Below are positions 16,020-23,747 of a DNA stretch of 26,687 nucleotides, one piece after another. Origin of the DNA: Oppiella nova (taxonomy: Eukaryota > Arthropoda > Arachnida > Sarcoptiformes > Oppiidae). A program made the translations under genes and the position numbers. Each line of letters begins with the position of its first letter. The stretch's first letter is position 1. The notes under the pieces are model-generated. The model saw nothing but the letters and a program-made list of their open reading frames with translations, ran no database searches and was not told the origin of the DNA. The stretch covers positions 1-26,687 of the forward strand of contig CAJPVJ010000392.1 in NCBI GenBank assembly GCA_905397405.1, in the 5' to 3' direction.

Positions 16020-16381
16020 GATTATATTATTTTGTTATCTTGAAGAATTTGAAATTTATCGCTATTATTAACTATAATTATTCCAAATGCTACATTCAAA
16101 TCTATATTTTCAAATAAAATTTTCAAGACCAACTAGTTTAATTAAATTATTCACATAATGTATAGTCTGTCATATTATAACATTTTAACTCATTTTTATA
16201 GGTTATTTTAATATATATTAGTATAATTATAATAATAGTTGATAGAGAAATAAATACACACAACGGTTTAAACAAATTCATTTTATTTAAGCATAATTTT
16301 TTTTCTATTAATATTTAATATTTAATGACGAAATATTTAAACAAAGGAAAGTAATTAAAATTTTTATTTTAAAAATAGATT
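16020..16381. other. Intergenic between structural and integrase gene groups
   Basis: AT-rich, 362 bases. It contains the promoter of small gene copy B at 16062-16068. A plus-strand AATAATAG near 16228-16235 has no reading frame at the expected distance. No other gene or repeat was seen. Confidence 0.5.
16062..16068 (-). promoter_or_regulatory. ATAATAG promoter motif of small gene copy B
   Basis: Minus-strand ATAATAG, 43 nt before ATG 16019. Confidence 0.6.
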
Positions 16382-17467
16382 TTATAGTTTTTTGATTTCG
16401 TTGTCATTTATCCAGCTGTTATAGGAATCGGGATAATTTAACCACTTGACAAAACACTGTTTGACTCCATTATTTGTTCTTTTCTTAATGATTTTCTCAA
16501 CTCTATAAAGGCTTTCTGTAACTTTTTGAACCTCTTCAGGATAATATCTCTTTGCTTGTTTATTGTCCATTTGATCTTTAATTTTATAGATTGGTTTCTC
16601 TAACTGGGCTGATTTATCTGAAATTTTAAATATCTGATCAGTCCAATTTGGATAATAACTTTTATCAAAGGGCCCACGTTCATATTTTCTACGAACAGTT
16701 TCATTTATTTTTAAATCTGGACTTTTAACGTGGTCATGTAATTCATCTAAATTATTATAACCGTATAGATTTTTAAATAATATTTTGTTATCTGTTTCTA
16801 TAGCTTGAACTGGAGTCATTTTAATACTCCTATGTTTAGTATTATTATAGGCTATTAGTAAATCATCTAATATATTTCTCCAAACCCTGGTACCCTTTGC
16901 AGTAAAGTATTTAAACATCTTTCCTTTTAATGTTCTATTAAATCTTTCAACAATAGCGCACTTAATATCTTTATTTTTGCTTGTAAAGTGATGAATGTTA
17001 TTATTTTTAAGTAATTCTTTGAAATCTTTATTAAGGAACTCTTTGCCCTGATCAGTTCTTAAATAAAATGGTTTTCTATTATGGATTATATTATTGAATA
17101 CACGTACCATTTCTTTACCTGTTTTATTTTTCATTGGCTCCGCCCACGCAAATTTTGACATAACATCTACTACTGTGAGAATAAAGTTATAACCTTTATT
17201 TGTTCTCTTAAATTCCTGCATATCAACTAAATCTGCCTCCCACTGTTGATCAACACTTTCAACAACAATCGGATTACGTTTGAATACTCTTCTTACTGGT
17301 TTATGAAGTGTATAAGTAAACTGCCCGGATAACCAATCTTTTACTTGTTTAATAGTTAGGTTAGGCACATGTTCTTTGGATGAATTGTATAATTTTTGTG
17401 CAGTAGAAAAACTATTTGGGTTAGATTGATCGTAATAAATACCCGACAAAACATTATCAATCTCCAT
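16382..17467 (-). CDS. Retroviral-type (rve) integrase with C-terminal chromodomain
   Basis: A 361-residue integrase that joins the element ends to host DNA, of the Polinton c-integrase type. The rve core shows the D-D-E triad: Asp in WEADLVDM (about 77), Asp in LRTDQGKEF (about 138) and Glu in AIVERFNRTL (about 173). The C-terminal 55 residues form a chromodomain (YRVEKIIKKR, FVKWLNYP, NSWI), which in such integrases steers insertion towards modified chromatin. I start at ATG 17467; the frame above opens only with TTG. Only one base separates it from the stop of the preceding gene and no ATAATAG motif precedes it, so it is probably read from a shared transcript with the two small genes before it. 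Confidence 0.94.
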   Translation of the reverse strand: MEIDNVLSGIYYDQSNPNSFSTAQKLYNSSKEHVPNLTIKQVKDWLSGQFTYTLHKPVRRVFKRNPIVVESVDQQWEADLVDMQEFKRTNKGYNFILTVVDVMSKFAWAEPMKNKTGKEMVRVFNNIIHNRKPFYLRTDQGKEFLNKDFKELLKNNNIHHFTSKNKDIKCAIVERFNRTLKGKMFKYFTAKGTRVWRNILDDLLIAYNNTKHRSIKMTPVQAIETDNKILFKNLYGYNNLDELHDHVKSPDLKINETVRRKYERGPFDKSYYPNWTDQIFKISDKSAQLEKPIYKIKDQMDNKQAKRYYPEEVQKVTESLYRVEKIIKKRTNNGVKQCFVKWLNYPDSYNSWINDNEIKKL

Positions 17468-17468
17468 T

Positions 17469-17825
17469 TTAATCAATAGAAATCCAGTTTAGCTTTTTCT
17501 GAATAGGTGATATTGTTGTATATAATTTGCTAATATTATTTAATTTTTCATTTAACTTTTTATTTTTAATCATATTGGTATCAACACCTGCCTTATCTAG
17601 TAAATCTATAAATTCTTTTTCATATTGTAATTGTCTAGAATCACCGTTTAAACTGGAAATGTAATCCATAACATTAACTTTATTATCAAAACTTTCATTA
17701 ATATTCATGTACAAGTTTTCATTATATGCATTGATTTTAGCTAGTTTTAAAATTATTTTTAATATATCTGTATTTTGTTCTATGATTGTACCATAAGGGA
17801 CCAATACCATTTTAGAAAATGCCAT
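17469..17825 (-). CDS. Uncharacterised 118-aa protein, coupled to the pX-like gene
   Basis: A 118-residue protein beginning with MAFSKMVLVPYG, a start that recurs in short Polinton proteins next to pX-like genes; its function is not known to me. The rest is mostly helical and charged, with no cysteines. Its ATG overlaps the stop of the pX-like gene (TAATG), which suggests translational coupling or reinitiation. Its own stop lies next to the integrase start. No promoter motif of its own was seen, consistent with shared transcription. Confidence 0.75.
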   Translation of the reverse strand: MAFSKMVLVPYGTIIEQNTDILKIILKLAKINAYNENLYMNINESFDNKVNVMDYISSLNGDSRQLQYEKEFIDLLDKAGVDTNMIKNKKLNEKLNNISKLYTTISPIQKKLNWISID

Positions 17826-18154
17826 TATTTAATCAATGAGGCAATAATTGAAGCAATAGTTGGTATTATTATTGGCAAAAAGCCTCCAGACTGTTTGATT
17901 AGTTTCTTTTTTGTACCTTTATTATTACCCTTTTTAGATAATTGTTTAAATAATCTGTTGTACCTTTTAATCTGGTTCTTTTGTGTATTATTTAATTTGA
18001 TTAAACCATGATTATAATTTATTGCAATTTCTTGAATAGCTTTATACATCCCGTCATCTGATAAGTCGAGTAACAGCTTACTTCTTAGTCTTGGGTTTTT
18101 TATTGAAGCCAATAGTTTAAGTTTTTCAAGATATTTTGTTATATGTTTAGACAT
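17825..18154 (-). CDS. pX-like small virion protein with hydrophobic C-terminus
   Basis: A 109-residue protein: a helical, basic body (KKGNNKGTKKK near 77-87), a Gly-Gly turn (KQSGGFLP, about 91-98) and a hydrophobic tail (IIIPTIASIIASLIK) to the stop. This resembles adenovirus pX/pVI-type virion peptides found in Polintons and adintoviruses, where adenain cleaves at the Gly-Gly site and frees a membrane-active tail. It lies between the ATPase gene and the 118-aa gene and overlaps the latter's ATG by one base. The variant motif ATATTAG is at 18183-18189. Confidence 0.78.
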   Translation of the reverse strand: MSKHITKYLEKLKLLASIKNPRLRSKLLLDLSDDGMYKAIQEIAINYNHGLIKLNNTQKNQIKRYNRLFKQLSKKGNNKGTKKKLIKQSGGFLPIIIPTIASIIASLIK

Positions 18155-18182
18155 TTTATTTTAATTTTTATATTTATATTAA

Positions 18183-18189
18183 CTAATAT
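18183..18189 (-). promoter_or_regulatory. ATATTAG variant promoter motif of the pX-like gene
   Basis: Minus-strand ATATTAG, 29 nt before ATG 18154, just after the ATPase stop. It would also serve the coupled 118-aa and integrase genes. Confidence 0.5.
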
Positions 18190-18884
18190 TAATTATATTT
18201 AGGTATATAATATATAGGGCAAAAATTTCCATTGTTTTCTTCAGGAGTTAATCTTGAACTAATTCTAAAATCTTCAGGTGTATCCGGAGTAAGATCTAAT
18301 CGTATATACCCGTAGGCAGCCTTTGTAGCATCAGTATAACTATCAATAAAGTAGTTCATATTTGATGGAAAGACTTGTCTAGCTAATGAGGTTACTTGAG
18401 TTTTATCACGAGGATTTTTCAGCAATATTATATAATGAGAGTTTAGGCTAATTGTTCGCATAGATTTCGAGTTGTAAAATAGATTTTGTATCAAGAAAAA
18501 TACACTGATATTTAAATGGTGGCTTTTTTTTATGAATATATTTTCAAATTTGGGATCTTTGGTCATCTCATTGAGTAGGTCGTCAATCACAACGATGTCA
18601 GGCTTAGTATTATTAATTACGTCTTCTTTTGGTAAGCCTTCTACATAAGCTACGTTTATATAATTATTTATTTTAACGTCAATCAAGCTATGGAACTGTC
18701 CATAACACCATAGTATATTTACTTTAGTTTTATTTAAATTGGTAAACAGTAACTTGTAATTTTTTAATATTCGTCTCAATAACTGGGTTTTTCCTGAACC
18801 AGTCATCCCAACAACTAATGTATTACTTGGATGTTTGAATTGAGAGTTTTTTATATCAAAATCAATTTTATCTACAGATTGCAT
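18189..18884 (-). CDS. FtsK/HerA-type genome-packaging ATPase
   Basis: A 231-residue ATPase of the A32/FtsK-HerA packaging class that pumps element DNA into capsids. Walker A is GMTGSGKT (about 26-33), Walker B is DIVVIDDLLNEM (about 95-106), and the following strand ends in LIQN (about 136-139), the usual polar sensor. Length is normal for Polinton ATPases. The gene start overlaps the end of the small membrane-protein gene upstream. It has no close ATAATAG; the nearest likely promoter is that of the upstream small gene at 19049-19055, so the two may share a transcript. Confidence 0.93.
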   Translation of the reverse strand: MQSVDKIDFDIKNSQFKHPSNTLVVGMTGSGKTQLLRRILKNYKLLFTNLNKTKVNILWCYGQFHSLIDVKINNYINVAYVEGLPKEDVINNTKPDIVVIDDLLNEMTKDPKFENIFIKKSHHLNISVFFLIQNLFYNSKSMRTISLNSHYIILLKNPRDKTQVTSLARQVFPSNMNYFIDSYTDATKAAYGYIRLDLTPDTPEDFRISSRLTPEENNGNFCPIYYIPKYN

Positions 18885-19017
18885 AGTTTGGATAATTGGA
18901 ATAATTTAATACAGGTCCCTCAAAACGAGTGGTTATTATTACTATATAATTAATAGTAAATAAGACAGCCAAAGCTATAAGCAGGAGCAGAATGTAGTAT
19001 AAGTTGTTGTTTTCCAT
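18868..19017 (-). CDS. Small single-pass membrane protein A (49 aa)
   Basis: An ORF too short for usual gene finders: MENNNLYYILLLLIALAVLF opens a single membrane span (about 6-27), followed by a short polar tail ending NYAICR. Its 3' end overlaps the ATPase start by 17 bases. The ATAATAG motif lies 32 nt before its ATG, at 19049-19055, the best evidence that it is real. Function unknown; small membrane proteins occur in other capsid-bearing elements. Confidence 0.65.
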   Translation of the reverse strand: MENNNLYYILLLLIALAVLFTINYIVIITTRFEGPVLNYSNYPNYAICR

Positions 19018-19035
19018 ATTTATTTTTCTTTTGTT

Positions 19036-19194
19036 TTAAATACACTTTCTATTATTACAATAAGGGTAATGGTTACTAATAGAGCCGGGTTGAATGTTAC
19101 TTTCTATATCTTCTAGCATTTGCAATAACTTTATTATTAGTAATACAATTAAAATACATAACAAAAGTATACGCATATCTTCGTTTCTATCCAT
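19036..19194 (-). CDS. Small single-pass membrane protein B (52 aa)
   Basis: A second short ORF: a charged start (MDRNEDMR), a membrane span (about 9-24, ILLLCILIVLLIIKLL), then a polar tail with two cysteines. The ATAATAG motif lies 27 nt before its ATG, at 19221-19227. It is the rightmost Polinton gene I can support. Function unknown. Confidence 0.65.
   Translation of the reverse strand: MDRNEDMRILLLCILIVLLIIKLLQMLEDIESNIQPGSISNHYPYCNNRKCI
19049..19055 (-). promoter_or_regulatory. ATAATAG promoter motif of membrane protein A
   Basis: Minus-strand ATAATAG, 32 nt before ATG 19017, within the 3' end of membrane protein B. Confidence 0.6.
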
Positions 19195-19220
19195 AGTTAT
19201 ATCGTAAATCAGATATATTT

Positions 19221-19227
19221 CTATTAT
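19221..19227 (-). promoter_or_regulatory. ATAATAG promoter motif of membrane protein B
   Basis: Minus-strand ATAATAG, 27 nt before ATG 19194. Rightmost motif that has a gene. Confidence 0.6.
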
Positions 19228-19760
19228 TAATTTATTTTGAATAAATTATCCAATTATAATAGCTCTATAAGTTATAATAGTGTTAGTATAAATGAATCTA
19301 TAATAAAATTTAATTGATTACACTTAATATTTGAATTAAAATGTAGGGAGTGACAAATAACAAAACGCTTGATATAATATTAAAAATAGTGGACATAATT
19401 TGAGACAAATAACATACGAAAGAGAGAGAGAGAGAGGGTCCAACGCCCAGTGACAGATAACTATCGCCTAAATTAAATAGCAATAGTCGCCCAAAAGTAG
19501 TTATCATTTCAAAGTACAGTTTCTATTTGTTTTACCCCACAGTTTGACTTAATTTGGTATTTTTATGTATTTGAATATATTAAATATTAGTTAGTTTTGA
19601 CATTAATTATGTATAAATAGCAGTGATTTTATTATATAAGTAGGTAGTTTTTCTATTATATTTTGTGTCATTTTCTCTAAGTTTATAGATACTTACCGAA
19701 CCTTTAATGTAATCTTTGATATGAAGTTTATTTTATTATTAAATATTTATATACAATAAA
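19228..19760. other. Right subterminal region, AT-rich, no supported gene
   Basis: Holds an (AG)8 microsatellite at about 19420-19437. A hydrophobic 65-codon minus-strand frame at 19310-19507 runs through it but lacks a close ATAATAG and is doubtful. An unpaired ATAATAG at 19653-19659 has no frame beyond a few codons at the expected distance. Confidence 0.5.
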
Positions 19761-20350
19761 CTAATTGTAATTTGGTTTAATTTTCGTGCGTTTGTGCGAC
19801 TGTTTGGTACGATTGTGGTGTTTGTGGTGGTTGTGGATCCTGTGGTTCTAGTGTTGGTGGGTGGGTGTGTGTGGTCGACAAGAGTGTCGACAACTAGTGG
19901 ACAGGTAATCCACTCGTAACCCGGCGCTAAGGGTAGCACCGGGAGGTCGGCGAGGGTCGACTGGGACACGACAGCATCGCACAGCCTAAGACCCTATTTT
20001 CCGGCATAGTAGCTGACAATCGAGCGATTCTGGAGGACAGGTCGAGTGGGAAAGGGATAACACCGTTAGAACGGACAGCACTTGGAGGACTGGTGGTGTT
20101 GAGCGAGCGGCACCGGGAGTGGACGCACCGACAATCCGAGGTTGGAGATTTACCTCAATAACGGTGGACCCGAAGTTGGGACCACAGGCAAGGGTCACAG
20201 TGGTTTGCCCGGTAGGACACTAATTGCCTATATTTAGTGGACCGGTGTGTTAACGACGGCCAACAGTGGGTGATGTGGGCTGAAAAGGGGGCCCAATATT
20301 AGGTTGATTATCGGCACCGGTAGGCACCGGTAGTTTGGAGTTCTATAGTT
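19761..20350. other. GC-rich block of unknown origin
   Basis: About 590 bases with base composition unlike everything around it. It includes a perfect 7-bp stem with a 4-base loop at 19874-19891 (GTCGACA/TGTCGAC). Two minus-strand frames (19739-19969 and 19986-20198) are low in complexity, rich in Thr, Ser and Pro, and match nothing I know. It could be part of the Polinton end, a captured fragment or another insertion. Confidence 0.5.
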
Positions 20351-20403
20351 TAAATTATTATACAAACAATAGTATCAATAATATTTAAGTCAAATACGTA
20401 TAG

Positions 20404-20655
20404 GTGAGCCATATGTACTATAGGGAGAGCAAGTGGGGGCGCAATGAGGCGTAAGTACTATAGGGAGAGCAAGTGGGGCGCAGGGATCGCAATGAGGCGT
20501 ATGTACTATAGGGAGAGCAAGTGGGGGCGCAATGAGGGGTATGTACTATAGGGAGAGCAAGTGGGGGCGCAATGAGGCGTAAGTACTATAGGGAGAGCAA
20601 GTGGGGGGCGCAATGAGGCGTAAGTACTATAGGGAGATCAAGTGGGGTGCAAACA
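20404..20655. repeat. Minisatellite, about 40-bp unit, six copies
   Basis: Units begin with TACTATAGGGAGA at 20416, 20456, 20504, 20544, 20584 and 20625, followed by a G-rich stretch and CGCAATGAGGCGTA. Most spacings are 40-41 bases; the second copy carries about 8 extra. Copies are nearly identical, so the expansion is recent. Confidence 0.92.
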
Positions 20656-20937
20656 GGTATGATTATAAAGGAGGATGCCTGCGTGTCTATGGGATAATTA
20701 ACCAGCTCGCCCGGTCAAATTTATTAGCTAATCTTGTAGAGGACATTAAAATATATAATATATGTAAAATTTAGCAACTTTCGTCGTAGAGTTTAGCCGC
20801 TAGGGGGATTTAAAGAAGTAGAAATCGATGTTAATTTTATTAAATTTCAACCGATTTTCACAAATTCTACATTATTTGCATCATTACTCAGGTTTATAAA
20901 GTTTTTGCATATACAATCGCATTCTCCGTTAAAATCT

Positions 20938-20982
20938 CTATTGAATTGATATATCACATNCTATTGAATTGATATATCACAT
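20938..20982. other. Assembly join: single N between two 22-bp copies
   Basis: An N at 20960 is flanked on each side by the same 22 bases (20938-20959 and 20961-20982). This looks like two contig ends that overlap but were not merged. Confidence 0.85.
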
Positions 20983-21085
20983 GGGCATAATTCATTATGA
21001 AAATTGTCCCGATATAAGTGGTCACTGCAACCGAGCCCGAGGTCACAGGTCAATATAAATTAGATATTCAGACTCCTCGTCCAAA
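20960..21085 (-). repeat. Right outer inverted repeat, candidate Polinton end remnant
   Basis: Pairs in reverse complement with 1729-1850 at roughly 86% by eye. It begins at the assembly join, so its physical continuity with the Polinton is not certain. Confidence 0.55.
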
Positions 21086-21281
21086 GTTATATAAGAATTG
21101 TTAATAATATCCGTTATAATAAAAAACCGTCTATACGACAAATATATTGGTTAAGGGGTATGCATCCTCCTTTACATTACAATATATATTTTTTTTTAAA
21201 CAAAGGATTAATTAATTATTATTTGGAGATCATGATCATTTATCAAAGGGTTCATTACCACAATACGGCCTAAAATTTAGC

Positions 21282-21288
21282 TATATAA
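21282..21288 (+). promoter_or_regulatory. TATA box of the RING-finger gene
   Basis: TATATAA, 80 nt before ATG 21362, the normal distance for a short leader. Confidence 0.5.
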
Positions 21289-21361
21289 GCTGAGAGAATC
21301 TGTGGTAAAAGTATCAATAAATTTTTAAACTTTAAAAGCTTTAAAACTTTAAAATCTTGAA

Positions 21362-21745
21362 ATGCCTAGAGGAAGACCGTGTAAAGTAAAAGTATTAAGG
21401 TAAGTTAAAATATTATTAACTATTTTAATTAATATATTGTTTTCTATCTTTTTCAGTGAACAGGTTATGTGCCCCGTATGCTTGGAATATGATGAGAAGG
21501 AGGAGATGAAAGTAATCGATTGCCCTGGGCACCATGTAATATGCTGTGCTTGCTACGTTGGGGATAATGCTCGGCAACGAACCCTTTATGCCGAATATAG
21601 TGTGGGGCCTGGCTACCGTATATGCCCTGTATGTCGGCAAAGAAGTGGCCCTGATATCCGACCTGTTGAGGATTGGATGTATGTGGTGGCGGAGGAGGGG
21701 GAGGAGGATCAACCAGATCCATTTGATTATTTGTGGACTCCCTAA
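21362..21745 (+). CDS. Small spliced RING-finger protein (108 aa)
   Basis: Exon 1 is 21362-21399, the intron 21400-21456 (57 bp, GTAAGT to TTTTTCAG), and exon 2 21457-21745. The protein opens with a basic start (MPRGRPCKVKV), then a RING finger: CPVC, CPGHH, CCAC and CPVC supply the zinc ligands (about residues 18-72), followed by a short acidic tail. RING proteins are usually E3 ubiquitin ligases. There is a TATA box at 21282 and AATAAA at 21783-21788, so it has all parts of a working small gene. Host gene or captured gene cannot be settled here. It lies just outside the presumed Polinton end and converges on the RCC1-like gene. Confidence 0.78.
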
Positions 21746-21782
21746 CCTAGCCTAACCTACCCTGTAATTTTTTATTTGAAAA

Positions 21783-21788
21783 AATAAA
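21783..21788 (+). terminator. Polyadenylation signal of the RING-finger gene
   Basis: AATAAA, 38 bases after the stop codon at 21743-21745. Confidence 0.55.
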
Positions 21789-21868
21789 AATTGAATTTTG
21801 AAGGAATTTGGTTTGTTTATTTTCGGGGCCTGGGGTCAAGCCAGGTCACCCACTATATCAGGATCCTC

Positions 21869-22646
21869 CTACTGTTGTGGTTCCCATATATTATCCGATG
21901 AATTGTGTCCCAAATTATAGAAATCATTTCGACCCCAACTAAACACCAGTCCCTCAAATGTGATGGCAAATGCTTTTAATTTCGTGATTAGGATTGAAAT
22001 TCACCCGAAATAGTGCCCCTTCTGTTATATCCTTGTATGGTCCACAACCTAACTGTCCGTATATATTATAACCCCATCCATAGACACAGCCATCACTCGT
22101 GAGTATCATTGTGTGATAATATCCACAACTTATTAGATAAATAGCCTTATTATCTATGCATTTGAGATCAAAAGGTTCCGGTTCTACATAGCCATCTCTA
22201 CTGATGGGTGCGATACCCAACTGTCCCTTATTATTAAGACCCCAACCATAGAAACTATTGTGTTGAGTGAGGGCTAACACAAAATTGTATCCAATGAAGA
22301 ATTGTGTGATATTCTTGTGACACAATCTGTCGATCACTTGGATTTCATTGACGTATAGATTGTGTCCCAAACCAAGAGATCCGTAATAATTAGAACCCAA
22401 ACCGTAAACCATGTCATCATTTGTAATCAATAGTACATTATATCCTCTCCTGTCGTCGAAAATATGAAACAATTGAATCATATTTTCTTCACTTTTATGT
22501 CTATTTTCGTCGACAAGTGTTTCATTGTGTGAATCATTGGACTCGTGTTCCGTAGGCCTCATATCACTTGTATGTATGGATCGGCTATTACTGGACTCCA
22601 CTCCCGATTGTTGTGGGCTTTTGTTTGCAGTATTTTTTGAACTCAT
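21869..22646 (-). pseudogene. Truncated RCC1-repeat gene, RCBTB-like
   Basis: From ATG 22646, a Ser/Asn-rich N-terminus is followed by RCC1 repeats: VYGLGSNYYGSLGLG, FYGWGLNNKGQLG and VYGWGYNIYGQLGCG. The wording is close to the RCC1-BTB (RCBTB1/2) proteins, which have seven such blades and a BTB domain. The first frame stops at 21954. The next blade continues in another frame from about 21983 (AFAITFEGLVFSWGRND, through NIWEPQQ) to a stop at 21869, so a small deletion has shifted the frame within a blade. The remaining blades and the BTB domain are absent, and the sequence runs into the RING gene's downstream region. No introns are seen, so it may be a partial or retro-copied paralogue. Confidence 0.75.
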
Positions 22647-23747
22647 ATTTTACACACAATTAATAATTGATTATTATATTCCTATAATTAGTGAATTAAT
22701 TGTTTTAGAAATTTAATTATACATAAAACACATTACAAACAAAGACACTATTCATTACAAATAATTTCATTGTAATAAGAAATAGTTATTTATGATATAA
22801 TAATTGTCATGTTATTTTTTATATCAATAGATAAATTGTAATACTGTAACGTAATGTAAGTAATATACCATTACGTTTGAGTTTTTATACAATATTTAAA
22901 ATACCTTTATTTATCTCATAATATAACACATAATGTTATTTCAGAAATATTATTCATAAATCCGTTCAATACTTATACACAAATGTTCACAAGTTTTCGA
23001 CATATACTGCTTAATATTATTTAATAATAATACAGTAATAAATATTGCAATGCAATAATAATACAGTTGATAGGCTTAAAACTTATCTATTAAATAAATC
23101 AAACTTATAAGACATTTGTCGCCAAATAATATACATCTCATGAGAGGTAACAATATTTGAAAGTATAGTAATAAATGTATTAATAATCTCTTTTTCATAC
23201 TAACATACCCTAAAAACATAACACTTTTAGCAATTTATGAAAGCCTGTCCCCTCGAGTGTTGGTTCAGGTATTATGATTGGGATATGAAAGATACGAAAC
23301 TCATAACCTTATAATCAGTTTTATAATCAGTGAATGTTTGTCGAAATTCTGGCTGAAAGTAGGCGACTGTTTATAAAGCATTATATAAAGTTTTTTTTAT
23401 AGATTTTTAACTATAATTTCTTACTCCTAAATATAAAGGTTTAACCAAAATGCTTTTAAATTTTGCTAAGTTAGAGTTCAACTAGAGCAATTAAAATTTT
23501 TTAGCAACATGGTTTCCCAACCAACATGTCTAGATGCACCATTTTAACAAGATACAAAGTAAATATTAATGTATGAGAATATTCGAGATTATGAATTCTC
23601 ACCAAAACAATAAGAGATACCAAAGTTCTATTTTATATGATGCGCAAGGTCAAAATAAAAAAATAATTTCTGGATTTCTCGTAATTTTGCCTTATTGATT
23701 TTTTAAAATTGTTTATTTGTGAAATTTTGATAATTTGAAATTCATTA
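22647..23747. other. AT-rich intergenic, no gene seen
   Basis: About 1.1 kb upstream of the RCC1-like gene. No open frame, RNA gene or clear repeat was seen; simple A/T-rich sequence dominates. Confidence 0.55.

Larger units (their letters stand above)
1729..21085. mobile_element. Polinton/Maverick element (adintovirus-like), looks whole
   Basis: The bounds are set by the outer inverted repeats and are uncertain; the coding core is 2751-19194. The content is diagnostic of the family: protein-primed B-family polymerase, retroviral-type integrase with chromodomain, FtsK/HerA-like packaging ATPase, adenain-like protease, double-jelly-roll major capsid protein and penton-like minor capsid proteins. 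Nearly all genes lie on the minus strand; two accessory genes lie on the plus strand. Every recognised core frame is open over the length expected, so I count no breaks, and the copy is likely recent or maintained. I could not find near-identical long terminal repeats or the 6-bp target duplication usual for the family, and the right side crosses an assembly join at 20960. Confidence 0.9.
20666..21174. repeat. Small element with 13-bp inverted ends, crossing an N join
   Basis: TAAAGGAGGATGC at 20666-20678 is the exact reverse complement of 21162-21174. It encloses about 500 bases with the right outer inverted repeat. This suggests a MITE-like unit, or the right end of the Polinton itself; the assembly join at 20960 limits confidence. 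Confidence 0.45.

Noticed and set aside
17775-18011. A 78-codon plus-strand hydrophobic frame.
   Set aside because: Antisense to the pX-like and 118-aa genes; the hydrophobicity follows from the opposite-strand Lys/Asn codons.
6574-19227. Plus-strand TCTA within TCTATTAT, similar to the mavirus/CroV late promoter core.
   Set aside because: Nearly all genes here lie on the minus strand, where the motif reads ATAATAG; the BIR gene on the plus strand has ATAATAG in sense, so the TCTA orientation is not the functional one.
19310-19507. A 65-codon hydrophobic minus-strand frame.
   Set aside because: It lacks ATAATAG at the right distance and part of it is a translated AG microsatellite.
19653-19659. 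A sixteenth ATAATAG on the minus strand.
   Set aside because: Only a few codons follow at the expected distance, so no gene can be assigned; probably chance or a relic.
19986-20198. PRIVGAS in a minus-strand frame resembles the start of a trypsin-like protease.
   Set aside because: No catalytic His, Asp or Ser motif follows in any frame; the surrounding sequence is low-complexity and GC-rich.
20416-20640. Minisatellite units contain ACTATAGGGAGA, as in the start region of the phage T7 promoter.
   Set aside because: The upstream recognition half of the T7 promoter does not match, and the string recurs six times as part of a natural 40-bp repeat, so vector contamination or a real T7 promoter is unlikely.
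21425-21755. Frames on both strands overlapping the RING gene.
   Set aside because: The spliced RING frame explains the conserved zinc ligands; the others share no family features.
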